From Actinocorallia sp039871655 (lineage in GTDB: Bacteria > Actinomycetota > Actinomycetes > Streptosporangiales > Streptosporangiaceae), in the NCBI RefSeq assembly GCF_039871655.1, contig NZ_JBDPLZ010000008.1:186001-250000 (forward strand): a DNA stretch of 64,000 bases. The letters are read 5' to 3'. Both the position numbers and the translations under genes were made by a program. The notes beneath the pieces were generated by a model. The model was given only the letters and a program-made list of their open reading frames with translations. It searched no databases and was not told the origin of the DNA. Numbering within the stretch: position 1 is the stretch's first letter; each line of letters starts with the position of its first letter. Shown piece after piece: positions 49,898-57,986 of the stretch.

Positions 49898-49927
49898 GAA
49901 CCGGGCCGAGCCCCGTACAGCAGGGCG

Positions 49928-50818
49928 TCACTCGATTCGGAGCAGGGAGACCATGCCGGCCAGGCCCTCGTCGCCGTGGCCCTGTGCCACCCGGCGGCTC
50001 ATCAGCTCCATGTAGGGGGTGAGGAGCCGGGGATCCACGGACTGGTCCTCCGCCGTGACCAGGAACGTGTCGTTGGCCGCCGTCATCATGGCGAGGTTGG
50101 AGGTGACGCCCTCGGTGTAGTCGCCGCTCGCCAGTTGCGCGGCGATGCCGTGGGCGCTGCCCGCCATGGCGCCGAGCCATTCCGCGAGCAGGGCCGCGAA
50201 CCTCGACCGGTCGAGGTCCTTCTCCTGGTCCATCAGAGCGAAGGCATGGGTGATGCCCGCGAACATGCCGGTCATCGCGCTGAGCAGAGCGATGTCGTGC
50301 AACGCCGCGTGGCCCGGGTCCTCGCCGACGAACTTCGCTCCGGCGGGAACCTCCAGGAGTTCCCGGTGGCGTTCGAACAGCGCGAGGTCCCCGCTGTAGA
50401 GGACGTAGCCGCCGGTTTCCGGGTGGCCGATCATCGGGGGGACCGCCATGATCCCGCCGTCCAGGAAACGAGCCCCGCGCTTCTCGGCCCATCGGGCGCG
50501 CTGCCGGGCCTGGGCCGGAGTGCTCGTGGTCAGGTTGACGACGTCCTTGCCGTTCAGGTCGACGCCGTCCAGGACCTCGTCCACGGAGGCGTCGTCCAGC
50601 AGGCAGAGAATGACGGGACCGTCCGTCGAGGCCACCGCCTCAGCCTGGGTGGCCGCCACCCGGGCGCCCTCCTCCACCAACGGCCCGGCCTTTTCCGGGG
50701 TGCGGTTCCAGACGGTCAGCGGACGCCCCGCGGCGAGCCAGGCACGGGCGAGCGCGGTACCCATGTCGCCGAGGCCGAGAAGAGTGACGGGGGTTTCATA
50801 AGCGGTTTCGGTGTCCAT
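49928..50818 (-). CDS. NAD(P)-dependent imine-reductase-type oxidoreductase
   Basis: 296 residues. N-terminal Rossmann domain: VTLLGLGDMGTALARAWLAAGRPLTVWNRTPEKAG, then LCLLDDASVDEVLDG and VNLTTSTPAQARQRARWAEKRGARFLDGGIMAVPPMIG, typical of beta-hydroxyacid dehydrogenases. The C-terminal helix bundle (LHDIALLSAMTGMFAGITHAFAL and ASGDYTEGVTSNLAMM) matches the imine reductase group that reduces cyclic imines. ATG at 50818 chosen. Divergent from an HxlR gene that probably regulates it. Confidence 0.85.
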   Translation of the reverse strand: MDTETAYETPVTLLGLGDMGTALARAWLAAGRPLTVWNRTPEKAGPLVEEGARVAATQAEAVASTDGPVILCLLDDASVDEVLDGVDLNGKDVVNLTTSTPAQARQRARWAEKRGARFLDGGIMAVPPMIGHPETGGYVLYSGDLALFERHRELLEVPAGAKFVGEDPGHAALHDIALLSAMTGMFAGITHAFALMDQEKDLDRSRFAALLAEWLGAMAGSAHGIAAQLASGDYTEGVTSNLAMMTAANDTFLVTAEDQSVDPRLLTPYMELMSRRVAQGHGDEGLAGMVSLLRIE

Positions 50819-50859
50819 ACCGATCAGCGTCGTCCGCATCCGGACCATGATCAAGTACG

Positions 50860-50875
50860 CACCTTTTTGTAGGTG
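50860..50875. promoter_or_regulatory. HxlR-type operator
   Basis: CACCT-TTTTGT-AGGTG inverted repeat (50860-50875), followed by a direct GGCACCTT copy. It lies midway between the imine reductase and the HxlR gene (77 bp), so binding would affect both. Confidence 0.45.
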
Positions 50876-50894
50876 GGCACCTTAAAGTAAGTGC

Positions 50895-51254
50895 ATGAGC
50901 AGGCGGGACACATACGTGTGCGGCATCGACGCGGCGATCGACGTGGTCGGCGGCAAATGGAAGGTGCTCATCCTGTGGGCGCTGGGGGAAAGCCCCCGCC
51001 GGTTCGGTGAACTGCGGCACGACCTCCCCGGCGTCACCGAGAAAGTCCTCACCTCGCACCTGCGAGAACTGGAGGCCGACGGCATCGTCTTCCGGGAGGA
51101 GGCGTTCGAGGGTGCGGTACGCCGCGTCACCTACGCCCTCACCCCGCTCGGAGCCTCCCTCAACGAAGCACTGGAGCCCCTCGGCGACTGGGGAAGGAAA
51201 CACCTCCTCGGCGGACGGAACACACACGACGACGCACTCGACCGCTCGCACTGA
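50895..51254 (+). CDS. HxlR-family transcriptional regulator
   Basis: 119 residues. Signature winged helix: CGIDAAIDVVGGKWKVLILWALGESPRRFGELRHDLPGVTEKVLTSHLRELEADGIV, then the wing RRVTYALTPLGASL. The lone Cys near the N-terminus is the one used by many HxlR sensors of electrophiles or disulfide stress. Stop lies 12 bp before the DUF1697 gene, possibly co-transcribed. Confidence 0.9.
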   Translation: MSRRDTYVCGIDAAIDVVGGKWKVLILWALGESPRRFGELRHDLPGVTEKVLTSHLRELEADGIVFREEAFEGAVRRVTYALTPLGASLNEALEPLGDWGRKHLLGGRNTHDDALDRSH

Positions 51255-51266
51255 GAGGAGCAGGTC

Positions 51267-51815
51267 ATGCCGGGATACATCGCCTTGCTGCGCGGCATCA
51301 ATGTCGGCGGCGGCACCCGGATCGGCATGGCGGCTCTACGGGAGCTGTTCGCGGATCTGGGCCATTCCGAGGTGAAGACATACCTACAGAGCGGCAACGT
51401 GCTCTTCACTTCCGACCGGCCGTCCGAAGGCCTGGCCGGAGAGCTCGAAAACCGGATCGCCGCGGATCTCGGCGTCAACGCCCGCGTCCTGCTGCGCACC
51501 GGAGACGATCTAGGGCGCGTCTTCGCGGGCAATCCCTTCCTCGACCGTGAATCCGACCCGGTCAAACTGCACGTGACCTTCCTCGAAGAGACGCCTACGC
51601 CGGAACAGGCGGCCAAGCTGGAGAGGCCGTCGGGCGAGACCGCCGAGTTCTCGTTGGAAGGCCGGGAGGTCTACCTCCACTGCCCGGACGGATACGGGCG
51701 CACCAAGCTCAACAATGCTTTCCTCGAACGCCGCCTCGGCATCGCCGCGACCACCCGGAACTGGAAGACGGTCACCGCCCTCCGCGACCTCGCGACCGGC
51801 TTGGCGGGCAAGTGA
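51267..51815 (+). CDS. DUF1697 protein
   Basis: 182 residues. Clear DUF1697 pattern: YIALLRGINVGGGTRIGMAALRELFADLGHSEVKTYLQSGNVLFTS at the start, then ELENRIAADLGVNARVLLRTGDDL and YLHCPDGYGRTKLNNAFLERRLGIAATTRNWKTVTAL. Function of the family is unknown, though the fold is alpha/beta. GAGAGGAG lies upstream of the ATG. Confidence 0.92.
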   Translation: MPGYIALLRGINVGGGTRIGMAALRELFADLGHSEVKTYLQSGNVLFTSDRPSEGLAGELENRIAADLGVNARVLLRTGDDLGRVFAGNPFLDRESDPVKLHVTFLEETPTPEQAAKLERPSGETAEFSLEGREVYLHCPDGYGRTKLNNAFLERRLGIAATTRNWKTVTALRDLATGLAGK

Positions 51816-51845
51816 CGTCCGATTCCGGGCGCGGCAGGCCGCAGG

Positions 51846-52355
51846 TCAGGTGACGGGGACGATCTCGGCGGTGAGGAGCCGTCCGGCCTCGATCGTGAGG
51901 AGACCGAGAGTGCCGTGAGGCTGGCGACGCCGGTCGGTGGGCGAACCTGGGTTGAAAACACGCAGGTCGCCGTCGGCCTCGTTCCACGGAATGTGGGAGT
52001 GACCGAAGACGACCAGGCCGGCGTCGGGGAAGCCGCGGCGCAGACGGGCGAGACGGCCCTTGGAGGAGCCGCTGTCGTGGATCATCGCGACACGCAGACC
52101 GTCCAGGTCGAGCTCAAGCCGCTCGGGCGCACCCCAGGCGGCAACGTCGGGACCGTCATTGTTACCCAAAACGGCATGGACCGGCGCGTAGGCGGCCAAC
52201 TCATCAAGAACCTCGACGGTACAGACATCCCCGGCATGCAGGATCACATCAGCCGTGCGCAGATGCCCGGCGACCGCAGGCGGACAGGACCGCCAGCGCC
52301 GCGGCGCATGCGTGTCGGAGATCGCGACCACCCTCACCCGACCATCCTCCCTCAT
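51846..52355 (-). CDS. YfcE-like metallophosphoesterase
   Basis: 169 residues of the calcineurin-like fold. Metal motifs: Asp/His in ISDTHAPR, Asp in ILHAGDVCT, Asn in LGNNDGP, His in MIHDSG, and GHSH near 127. The set matches a small bacterial phosphodiesterase; the typical LVHGH element reads MIHDSG. Would hydrolyse phosphodiesters with Mn or similar metal. Cytosolic. Confidence 0.87.
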   Translation of the reverse strand: MREDGRVRVVAISDTHAPRRWRSCPPAVAGHLRTADVILHAGDVCTVEVLDELAAYAPVHAVLGNNDGPDVAAWGAPERLELDLDGLRVAMIHDSGSSKGRLARLRRGFPDAGLVVFGHSHIPWNEADGDLRVFNPGSPTDRRRQPHGTLGLLTIEAGRLLTAEIVPVT

Positions 52356-52724
52356 AGAGGACCACAGCTCAGCGTGCGCGCCGCCGGCGCAAGCCGGTAC
52401 GCGGCCACCTGATGGCCGAAGGGCCGCGCTGCACCCGTCCGGCGCGGTCCTGACGTCCTTGTGGATCTCTGGAGTGCCGTTACCCTTTTCGCCTTCTATT
52501 AATCTGCGCGCACTTCTTCTGGCATATATCGGCCATTCATCAACCGGGGTGGTGGGGCGCGCATCCCATCTATTGGATCGCTTGACGCCTCCACCGCGCC
52601 GGCGATCTACGGAACCGTCTCGGTTCCGCGGGGCGTGATCTGGATTTCCGGGTGAGCCTGAGCGATCCCGGCGGTCTTGTCACGCATCCGCAGCCCTTAC
52701 AAAGCATGATGTAAGGAGTCGCTC
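52356..52724. other. 369-bp gap with structured leader
   Basis: No gene supportable. Two hairpins stand out: CGGAACCG-TCT-CGGTTCCG (52610-52628, perfect 8-bp arms) and CCTTACA-N8-TGTAAGG (52695-52716), whose right arm overlaps the Shine-Dalgarno of the next gene. An AT-rich stretch at 52490-52545 may carry the promoter. Confidence 0.45.
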
Positions 52725-53276
52725 ATGCGACGTTCCACGACCTCGGCGGCTCTGTCCGCGGCCCTGATCGCAGGGCTCATCGGCACCGCCTCCCCCGCCA
52801 CCGCCTCCTCTGGAACGACGAGCCTCGTCGTCGAGGACACCATCGTGCGCGAGAGCACGATCCCGAGCACGGAACTCATCGCGCAGGCCGAGCGCGAGGG
52901 AACCCCCTACAGCGCCAAGGAGGTCAGGGCCCTCAAGAAGTCCTCGTGCCGCAAGAAGGAGTACAAGCGGGGCCTGCGCGCCAGGAAGAAGGGCCGCTGG
53001 CTGATCTGGGTCAAGCTCCGGCTCGACTGGTGCTACGACGGCTACCAGGTCACCTCGGCCAGGTACCGCGCCCAGAGCTACAGCTACGACCGCTACACCT
53101 GGCGCTGGCGCGGCTGGGGCAAGAAGAGGTTCGAATTCACCGAGGACGGCGGCTCCGTCATCGCCGAGGTGAAGGCCAAGTTCTACTACACCGGCAACCG
53201 AAAGGTCTACAAGCCGCACATCGGAATATGGGGTGCTTTCGACGGCTCCTCTGACTGGTGGGGCTGGAGATCGTGA
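52725..53276 (+). CDS. Secreted basic protein of unknown function
   Basis: 183 residues. Signal peptide MRRSTTSAALSAALIAGLIGTASPATA. The mature part is rich in Lys, Arg, Tyr and Trp, with two cysteines (SSCRKKEY and DWCYDGYQ) and a run of aromatic-basic strands (RYRAQSYSYDRYTWRWRGWGKKRFEF). It looks like a small beta-rich extracellular protein, possibly of the SdpC/YrpE-type or bacteriocin-like class, but I cannot assign it. AAGGAG precedes the ATG within a hairpin. Confidence 0.6.
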   Translation: MRRSTTSAALSAALIAGLIGTASPATASSGTTSLVVEDTIVRESTIPSTELIAQAEREGTPYSAKEVRALKKSSCRKKEYKRGLRARKKGRWLIWVKLRLDWCYDGYQVTSARYRAQSYSYDRYTWRWRGWGKKRFEFTEDGGSVIAEVKAKFYYTGNRKVYKPHIGIWGAFDGSSDWWGWRS

Positions 53277-53376
53277 TGTCAACTCGTGAAAGCGTCGTTT
53301 TCGAGAAGTAAAAGCAGCCTCGGAGCCGATGCCTTTCTTTCCGCCGGCGCGGCTGAGCCGCGTCGGCGGTAGCCCG

Positions 53377-53982
53377 TCACGGCCGCCGGGGAGCGGGGTC
53401 CAGGGCGGAGAGAAGACGCCCGGTCTCCCGCACCAGGGTGGGGAGCGCCTCGGACGGGGCGGGGTGGCGGGCGAGGAGCATGCCGGCCTCGCAGACGGTG
53501 CCGAAGAGCAGGTGGGCGGAGACCGTCACGTCCGACGTCGCCAGGCGGCCTTCGGAGTGGGCTGCTTCCAGACCCGTCCTCAGGACCCGGAGGACGTAGG
53601 CGTGTTCGATCTCGCGGACGGTCTCCCAGCCGAGGACGTGAGGGGCGTCGAGGAGGACGATCCGGCGGAAACAGGGGTCCAGGCAGTGTTCGAGGAACGT
53701 CCGGATGCCCTGGCGCAGGGCCTGCCAGATGTCGGAGTGGGCGGCTGCGACCGCCTCCAAGCGGGTGGTGACCCCCTGCTGCTCCGCCACGAAAGCGGCT
53801 CTGAACAGGCCTTTCTTGTCCTTGAAGTGGTGGTAGAGGGCGCCCTTGGTGACGCCCGCCCCGGCTGCGACGGCGTCCAGGGACGTGGCCGTGTAGCCCG
53901 CTTGGCCGAAGAGGGTGCGGGCGGTGGCCAGGAGGGCTGTCGTGGTGGCCTCGGAGCGTTCGGCCTGGGTGCGTCGGGGCAT
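53377..53982 (-). CDS. TetR-family regulator
   Basis: 201 residues. HTH: TTTALLATARTLFGQAGYTATSLDAVAAGAGVTKGALYHHFKDKKGLFRAAF. C-terminal domain has TFLEHCLDPCFRRIVLLDAPHVLGWE, typical of TetR_C_11/AcrR-like repressors. Divergent from the saccharopine-dehydrogenase-like gene; a perfect TTACATAC palindrome lies between them. Confidence 0.92.
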   Translation of the reverse strand: MPRRTQAERSEATTTALLATARTLFGQAGYTATSLDAVAAGAGVTKGALYHHFKDKKGLFRAAFVAEQQGVTTRLEAVAAAHSDIWQALRQGIRTFLEHCLDPCFRRIVLLDAPHVLGWETVREIEHAYVLRVLRTGLEAAHSEGRLATSDVTVSAHLLFGTVCEAGMLLARHPAPSEALPTLVRETGRLLSALDPAPRRP

Positions 53983-54004
53983 CTCTGAATTTTCCCTCCT
54001 TGAT

Positions 54005-54025
54005 TTACATACTCAAGGTATGTAA
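54005..54025. promoter_or_regulatory. TetR-type palindrome
   Basis: TTACATAC-TCAAG-GTATGTAA: perfect 8-base arms with 5-base spacer, 23 bp upstream of the TetR start and 43 bp before the chosen start of the dehydrogenase gene. Classic TetR operator position. Confidence 0.65.
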
Positions 54026-54067
54026 GTGTTGATTCGAACAGGCGTGCGAACCCGGGAGGGGATGGGC

Positions 54068-55051
54068 ATGAGGAGTTCGGTCATCGCGGTCTACGGGGCC
54101 ACCGGGCACACCGGGAGGCTCGTCGTCGAGGAGCTGCGGAAGCGGGGGCACGAGCCGCTTCTGGCGGGGAGGGCTCCGGGGCTTCCCCGTTCCGTCCCCG
54201 CGGACGACCCCGCGGCCGTCCGGGAACTGGTGCGTGAAGCCGACGTGATCGTGCAGTGCGCGGGGCCGTTCTCGAAAACGGGCCGGGTCATCGCACGGGC
54301 CGCCGCCGAAGCGGGATGCCACTACGTCGACCATGCCGTCGAGTCGCATCACGTGCGGTGGATGTTCGACGAACTGCAGGAGACCGCCCGGCGTAACGGG
54401 GTCGCCATGCTCCCGGGGCTGAGCTTCTACGGAGGGCTCGGAGACCTGCTGGCCGGAGCCGTCACGCGGGGGATGGACGACCTCGACCGGGTGACCATCG
54501 CGTACGCCGTGTCGGGATGGCGGATGACCACGGGAGCCAAGAGCACCGCCGAACAGCTCTTCGCCGAGACGGAGCGGATCACCTTCACCGACGGGAAGCA
54601 GCACGTCGGATACGTCGAGCCGCGGAACGTCGTCTTCCCGTTCCCGCCGCCGGTCGGACCCCGCACGATGATCGCGCCTCTGCCGTCCTGCGACGTCGTC
54701 CTGGCGCAGCGGCACGTCCGAGCCCAGAACATCGAGGCGCAGCTCACCGCGCACACGTTCACCGAGGAGCAGGTGTTCGCCAGTGAAACCGCTTCCTCCG
54801 AGGAGCGGGCGTCGTCGGAGTTCATGGTGGCCGTTCAGGCGCTCGGTAGGGAAAGCGCCGCCGGACAGCTCATCGGCAAAGACCTGTGGCTGGCGGGAGT
54901 CCATGCCTCGGTGGAAGGAGCCGTGCGGCTGGCCGAAGGCGGCGTCGGAGCAGGAGTCCGCAGCCCGGCCGAGGCGTTCGAGGCGGAGCCGTTCCTTCGG
55001 CGGCTGGAAGAGCTCGGAGCGTTCGCCCTCCGGCTGCCGGGGAGGGTCTGA
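54068..55051 (+). CDS. Saccharopine-dehydrogenase-like NAD(P)-binding protein
   Basis: 327 residues from ATG 54068 (GGGAGG upstream; the GTG at 54026 would place the palindromic operator in the gene start). N-terminal Rossmann fold IAVYGATGHTGRLVVEELRKRGHEPLLAGR, then VIVQCAGPFSKTGRVIARAAAEAGCHYVDHAVESHHVRWMF, typical of the saccharopine-dehydrogenase-like/trans-enoyl-reductase group. Target not known. Overlaps the next gene by TGATG. Probably repressed by the divergent TetR. Confidence 0.8.
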   Translation: MRSSVIAVYGATGHTGRLVVEELRKRGHEPLLAGRAPGLPRSVPADDPAAVRELVREADVIVQCAGPFSKTGRVIARAAAEAGCHYVDHAVESHHVRWMFDELQETARRNGVAMLPGLSFYGGLGDLLAGAVTRGMDDLDRVTIAYAVSGWRMTTGAKSTAEQLFAETERITFTDGKQHVGYVEPRNVVFPFPPPVGPRTMIAPLPSCDVVLAQRHVRAQNIEAQLTAHTFTEEQVFASETASSEERASSEFMVAVQALGRESAAGQLIGKDLWLAGVHASVEGAVRLAEGGVGAGVRSPAEAFEAEPFLRRLEELGAFALRLPGRV

Positions 55052-55914
55052 TGTTCCTCGTGACGGGTGCGGCGGGCGGCGTCCAGGGCTCCACGGGACG
55101 GCTCGTCACCGAGATGTTGCTGGCCCAAAAGCAGCCCGTGCGGGCGTTCGTGCGCAGAGATGACGAGCGTGCGCAGCGGCTGCGTGAGCTGGGAGCGGAA
55201 GTCCACGTCGGAGATCTGCGAGAGATCAACGACGTGCGGCCCGCGTTCCGGGGCGTGCGGCGGGTGTTCTTCACCTATCCCGTCACGGCCGGGCTGCTGG
55301 ATGCGACGGCCGCCTTCGCCGCGGCGGCGCGGGAAGCGGGCGCCGAGCGGATCGTGGAGGTCTCGCAACTCGACGCGCGGATGGACGCGCGGACGCCGCG
55401 GATGCGCCAGCACTGGCTGTCCGAGCAGGTCTTCGACTGGGCCGGAACAGAGACCGTCCATCTCAGGGCGGCCGTCTTTCACGAGAACCTGACGGTCCTG
55501 GCGGCGCTGTCCGGGTGGCGGGAACTCGCCGTCCCGCTCGGGCCGGAGACCACCCGGGTGCCGCTGGTGGCGGCCGAGGACGTCGCACGGGTGGCCGCCG
55601 CGCTCCTCCTCTCCCCCGACGCGACGGAACCCGTCGTCCATCTGACGGGCCAGATGCTCGCCGTCGGAGAGGTCGCCGGAGCCCTCCGGGAGACCCGGAA
55701 CCCGTCCCTGGAGTACATCGACGCCGATCCGGAGCAGTGGCATCGCGACCTCCTGGCCGTGCTCGGCGACCCGCACACCGTGGAGCATCTCTCGGCTCTG
55801 TGGGAGATCTTCCGCACCACCCCGGAGCATCCGCTCTACCGCGTCACCGACACGATCGAACGCCTGGGAGGCCGGCCGCCCGTCACATACCGGGAGTTCC
55901 TGCGGAAGTCCTGA
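55051..55914 (+). CDS. NmrA-like NAD(P)H-binding protein
   Basis: 287 residues. Atypical SDR of the NmrA type: FLVTGAAGGVQGSTGRLVTEMLLAQKQPVRAFVRRDDERAQRLRELGAEVHVGDL, the second part VRRVFFTYPV and ERIVEVSQLDARMD, C-terminal WHRDLLAVLGDPHTVEHLSALWEIF and the terminal PPVTYREFLRKS. Likely a redox-sensing or quinone-reductase-like enzyme. Translationally coupled to the upstream dehydrogenase-like gene. Confidence 0.88.
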   Translation: MFLVTGAAGGVQGSTGRLVTEMLLAQKQPVRAFVRRDDERAQRLRELGAEVHVGDLREINDVRPAFRGVRRVFFTYPVTAGLLDATAAFAAAAREAGAERIVEVSQLDARMDARTPRMRQHWLSEQVFDWAGTETVHLRAAVFHENLTVLAALSGWRELAVPLGPETTRVPLVAAEDVARVAAALLLSPDATEPVVHLTGQMLAVGEVAGALRETRNPSLEYIDADPEQWHRDLLAVLGDPHTVEHLSALWEIFRTTPEHPLYRVTDTIERLGGRPPVTYREFLRKS

Positions 55915-55917
55915 ACG

Positions 55918-56580
55918 TCACCCGCCTGCGGACGCGGCGGCGGCGCCTCCGGCGGCCACGGCAGCGATCATGGCGCCTTCGAGCTGCTGGATCGCCTTCT
56001 TGACGGCCTCGCCGATCTCGCCGCCCTCGTGGAGCTCCTCGACCCGGCGCTTGAACTCCTTCTTGTCGAGGTCGGGGAAGATCGCCCGGTTCATGCGGCT
56101 CGCCTGGACGATCGCGAGCAGGGTGGCGGTGTGGGCGTCGGCGGAGGCTCCGTTCAGCACCGCGGTCAGGCGGACACGCAACTCCTGCTCGGGGAGCGGG
56201 TTCGCCTCGGGGTGGCGGGTGACGGGGATGAAGCCCAGCACGCGGTGGTGGTCCTCCCGCAGGACGCCCTGGGCGACCAGCCGTTCCAGGAGGCGCCGGC
56301 GCAGGCCGGACTTGAGCTTGTTGACCCACCACTGGACGCGGCGCGGCTTCTCCTCGACCATGCGGGCGAGGACGGCGTCCTCCTCGGGGGTGCCCAGGGG
56401 CGTCGGGTCCAGCACGACGACCTCGTCGCCCTTGCGGCCCGCGAGACCGATACGGCCCGCGATGAGCAGGTCCCCCAGGACCGCTCCGACCAGGCCGCAC
56501 TCGACGTACATCACGGAGACGACGGGCTTGCCCTTCTCCTCGTGCAGGGCCAGCAGCAGGAAGTCCTCGGCGAGGGTCAT
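55918..56580 (-). CDS. GPP34-family phosphoprotein
   Basis: 220 residues. Resembles the GPP34/GOLPH3 fold: TLAEDFLLLALHEEKGKP, CGLVGAVLGDLLIAGRIGLAG, GLRRRLLERLVAQGVLREDHHRVLGFIPVTRHPEANP. Bacterial members bind phosphoinositide-like or membrane lipids; biological role unclear. Ends with an Ala/Gly-rich tail. AGAGGA before the ATG. It ends three bases after the NmrA stop in convergent orientation. Confidence 0.87.
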   Translation of the reverse strand: MTLAEDFLLLALHEEKGKPVVSVMYVECGLVGAVLGDLLIAGRIGLAGRKGDEVVVLDPTPLGTPEEDAVLARMVEEKPRRVQWWVNKLKSGLRRRLLERLVAQGVLREDHHRVLGFIPVTRHPEANPLPEQELRVRLTAVLNGASADAHTATLLAIVQASRMNRAIFPDLDKKEFKRRVEELHEGGEIGEAVKKAIQQLEGAMIAAVAAGGAAAASAGG

Positions 56581-56690
56581 CCGCACATCCTCTCTCACGT
56601 CCGTCTCGTCACAGATCAGAGGGAAACCTGCCCCGTCGGGTTCCCGCCACTCCTCTACATGATCCATCAGGCGGGAGCCCGGACACGGGA

Positions 56691-56723
56691 AAGCGCCTGC
56701 CGGACCCCGACCGACAGGCGCTT
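56691..56723 (-). terminator. Terminator-like hairpin of the ABC importer operon
   Basis: AAGCGCCTG (56691-56699) pairs with CAGGCGCTT (56715-56723). On the minus strand, the stem is followed by TTTCCC, so it fits a terminator of the ABC operon 16 bp past the stop. Confidence 0.6.
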
Positions 56724-56738
56724 GCACGTGGCGCGGCG

Positions 56739-57986
56739 TCAGCCCAGGTCGAACTCCTTCGCCGCGTCGGAGGTGAAGGGCTCGCCGACCTGGACCAGGC
56801 CGCCCTTGGCCTTGCTGCTGGGCTGCTGGACGATGGACTCGCGGGTCCCGACCTGGCCGGGCTTGGAGAAGTCCAGGACCGGCATGAGGCCCTCGCTGTC
56901 GAACGCCGACTGCGTCTGCAGGGCCTTGTAGATGCCCTCGCGGGTCAGGTCCTTGGACTCGCAGGCCTTCTTCAGGGACTCGCCGAAGACCTTCGCCGAG
57001 ACGTAGCCGAACGTGGCGCCGCCGTCGAAGACGTCGTTCGGGTACTTCTTGGCGTAGGCCGCCACCAGCTTGGTCATCCCGGGGGCCTCCGCGCTGGCCG
57101 GCTGGGTGGCGCTCACGTAGTAGAAGTTGGCCTCCAGGGCCTTGGCCGCGGGCGTGCCCAGCAGCTGCGGGCTGAAGCCGGGGTTGTTGGAGACGATCGG
57201 GACGTTGAAGCCGCCCGCGGCGGCCACGCCCGCCAGGGACGCGGACTGGCGGGGGCCCGCGCTGATCAGGACGGCCTTGATGCCTTCGGACTTCAGGGCG
57301 CTGACCTGGGAGGTCATGTCGTTGTCGGTGGGCTTGATGCGCAGCTCGACGACGGTCAGCCCGGCCTTCTCCGCGGCGAACCTGGCGCCGGCCAGGGCGC
57401 TCTCGCCGTACTCGCCCTCGAAGTAGACGTGGCCGATCTCGTCGCCCTTCTTCAGGCCCTTCTCCTTCACCAGGAAGTCGACGCCGTTGATCATCTCCAG
57501 CTCGTAGGTTCCGCCGACGACCTGGACGTAGGGGACTTTGAGCAGCTGGGACGGCCAGGCCGCGGGAATGGTCAGCAGCTTGTCGGAGGCCACGTTCTTG
57601 GCGATCGCCGACATGACCGGAGAACCGATGACCTGCGAGAGGCCCGCGACCTTCGGCTGCAGCTCGGTGTAGGCGCCGACCGCCTTCTGGACGTCGTAGC
57701 CGTGGTCGCGGACGATCAGCTCGACCTTGCGTCCGCAGACGCCGCCCGCGTCGTTGATCTCCTGGAAGTACAGCTGCTGCGCCTGGGTGATGCTCTTGCC
57801 GAGGGTGGCGTAGACGCCGGTCAGGTCGGTGAGGGCGCCGAGGGTGATGGTCTTCTCGGAGACGCCGGGGCCGGTCTTGACGCCGTTGGCGTCGGTGCCG
57901 CCCTCGTCCGTCGTGGACTTGCTGCTGCATCCGGCGGCGGTGACGGCCAGGACGGCGAGGCCGATGGCGAACTTGCGGAGTTTCAC
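56739..57986 (-). CDS. Branched-chain-amino-acid-type ABC substrate-binding lipoprotein
   Basis: 415 residues from GTG 57986 with AAGGAG upstream. Lipobox VTAAGC (lipidated Cys ~20), then a low-complexity linker. The body is a type I periplasmic-binding fold: ITLGALTDLTGVYATLGKSITQAQQLYFQEINDAGGVCGRKVELIVRDHG, VVGGTYELEMINGVDFL, VLISAGPRQSASLAGVAAAGG. Binds an amino acid or another small ligand outside the cell and delivers it to the two permeases encoded downstream of the promoter. Overlaps the LivM-type gene by GTGA. Confidence 0.92.
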   Translation of the reverse strand: MKLRKFAIGLAVLAVTAAGCSSKSTTDEGGTDANGVKTGPGVSEKTITLGALTDLTGVYATLGKSITQAQQLYFQEINDAGGVCGRKVELIVRDHGYDVQKAVGAYTELQPKVAGLSQVIGSPVMSAIAKNVASDKLLTIPAAWPSQLLKVPYVQVVGGTYELEMINGVDFLVKEKGLKKGDEIGHVYFEGEYGESALAGARFAAEKAGLTVVELRIKPTDNDMTSQVSALKSEGIKAVLISAGPRQSASLAGVAAAGGFNVPIVSNNPGFSPQLLGTPAAKALEANFYYVSATQPASAEAPGMTKLVAAYAKKYPNDVFDGGATFGYVSAKVFGESLKKACESKDLTREGIYKALQTQSAFDSEGLMPVLDFSKPGQVGTRESIVQQPSSKAKGGLVQVGEPFTSDAAKEFDLG

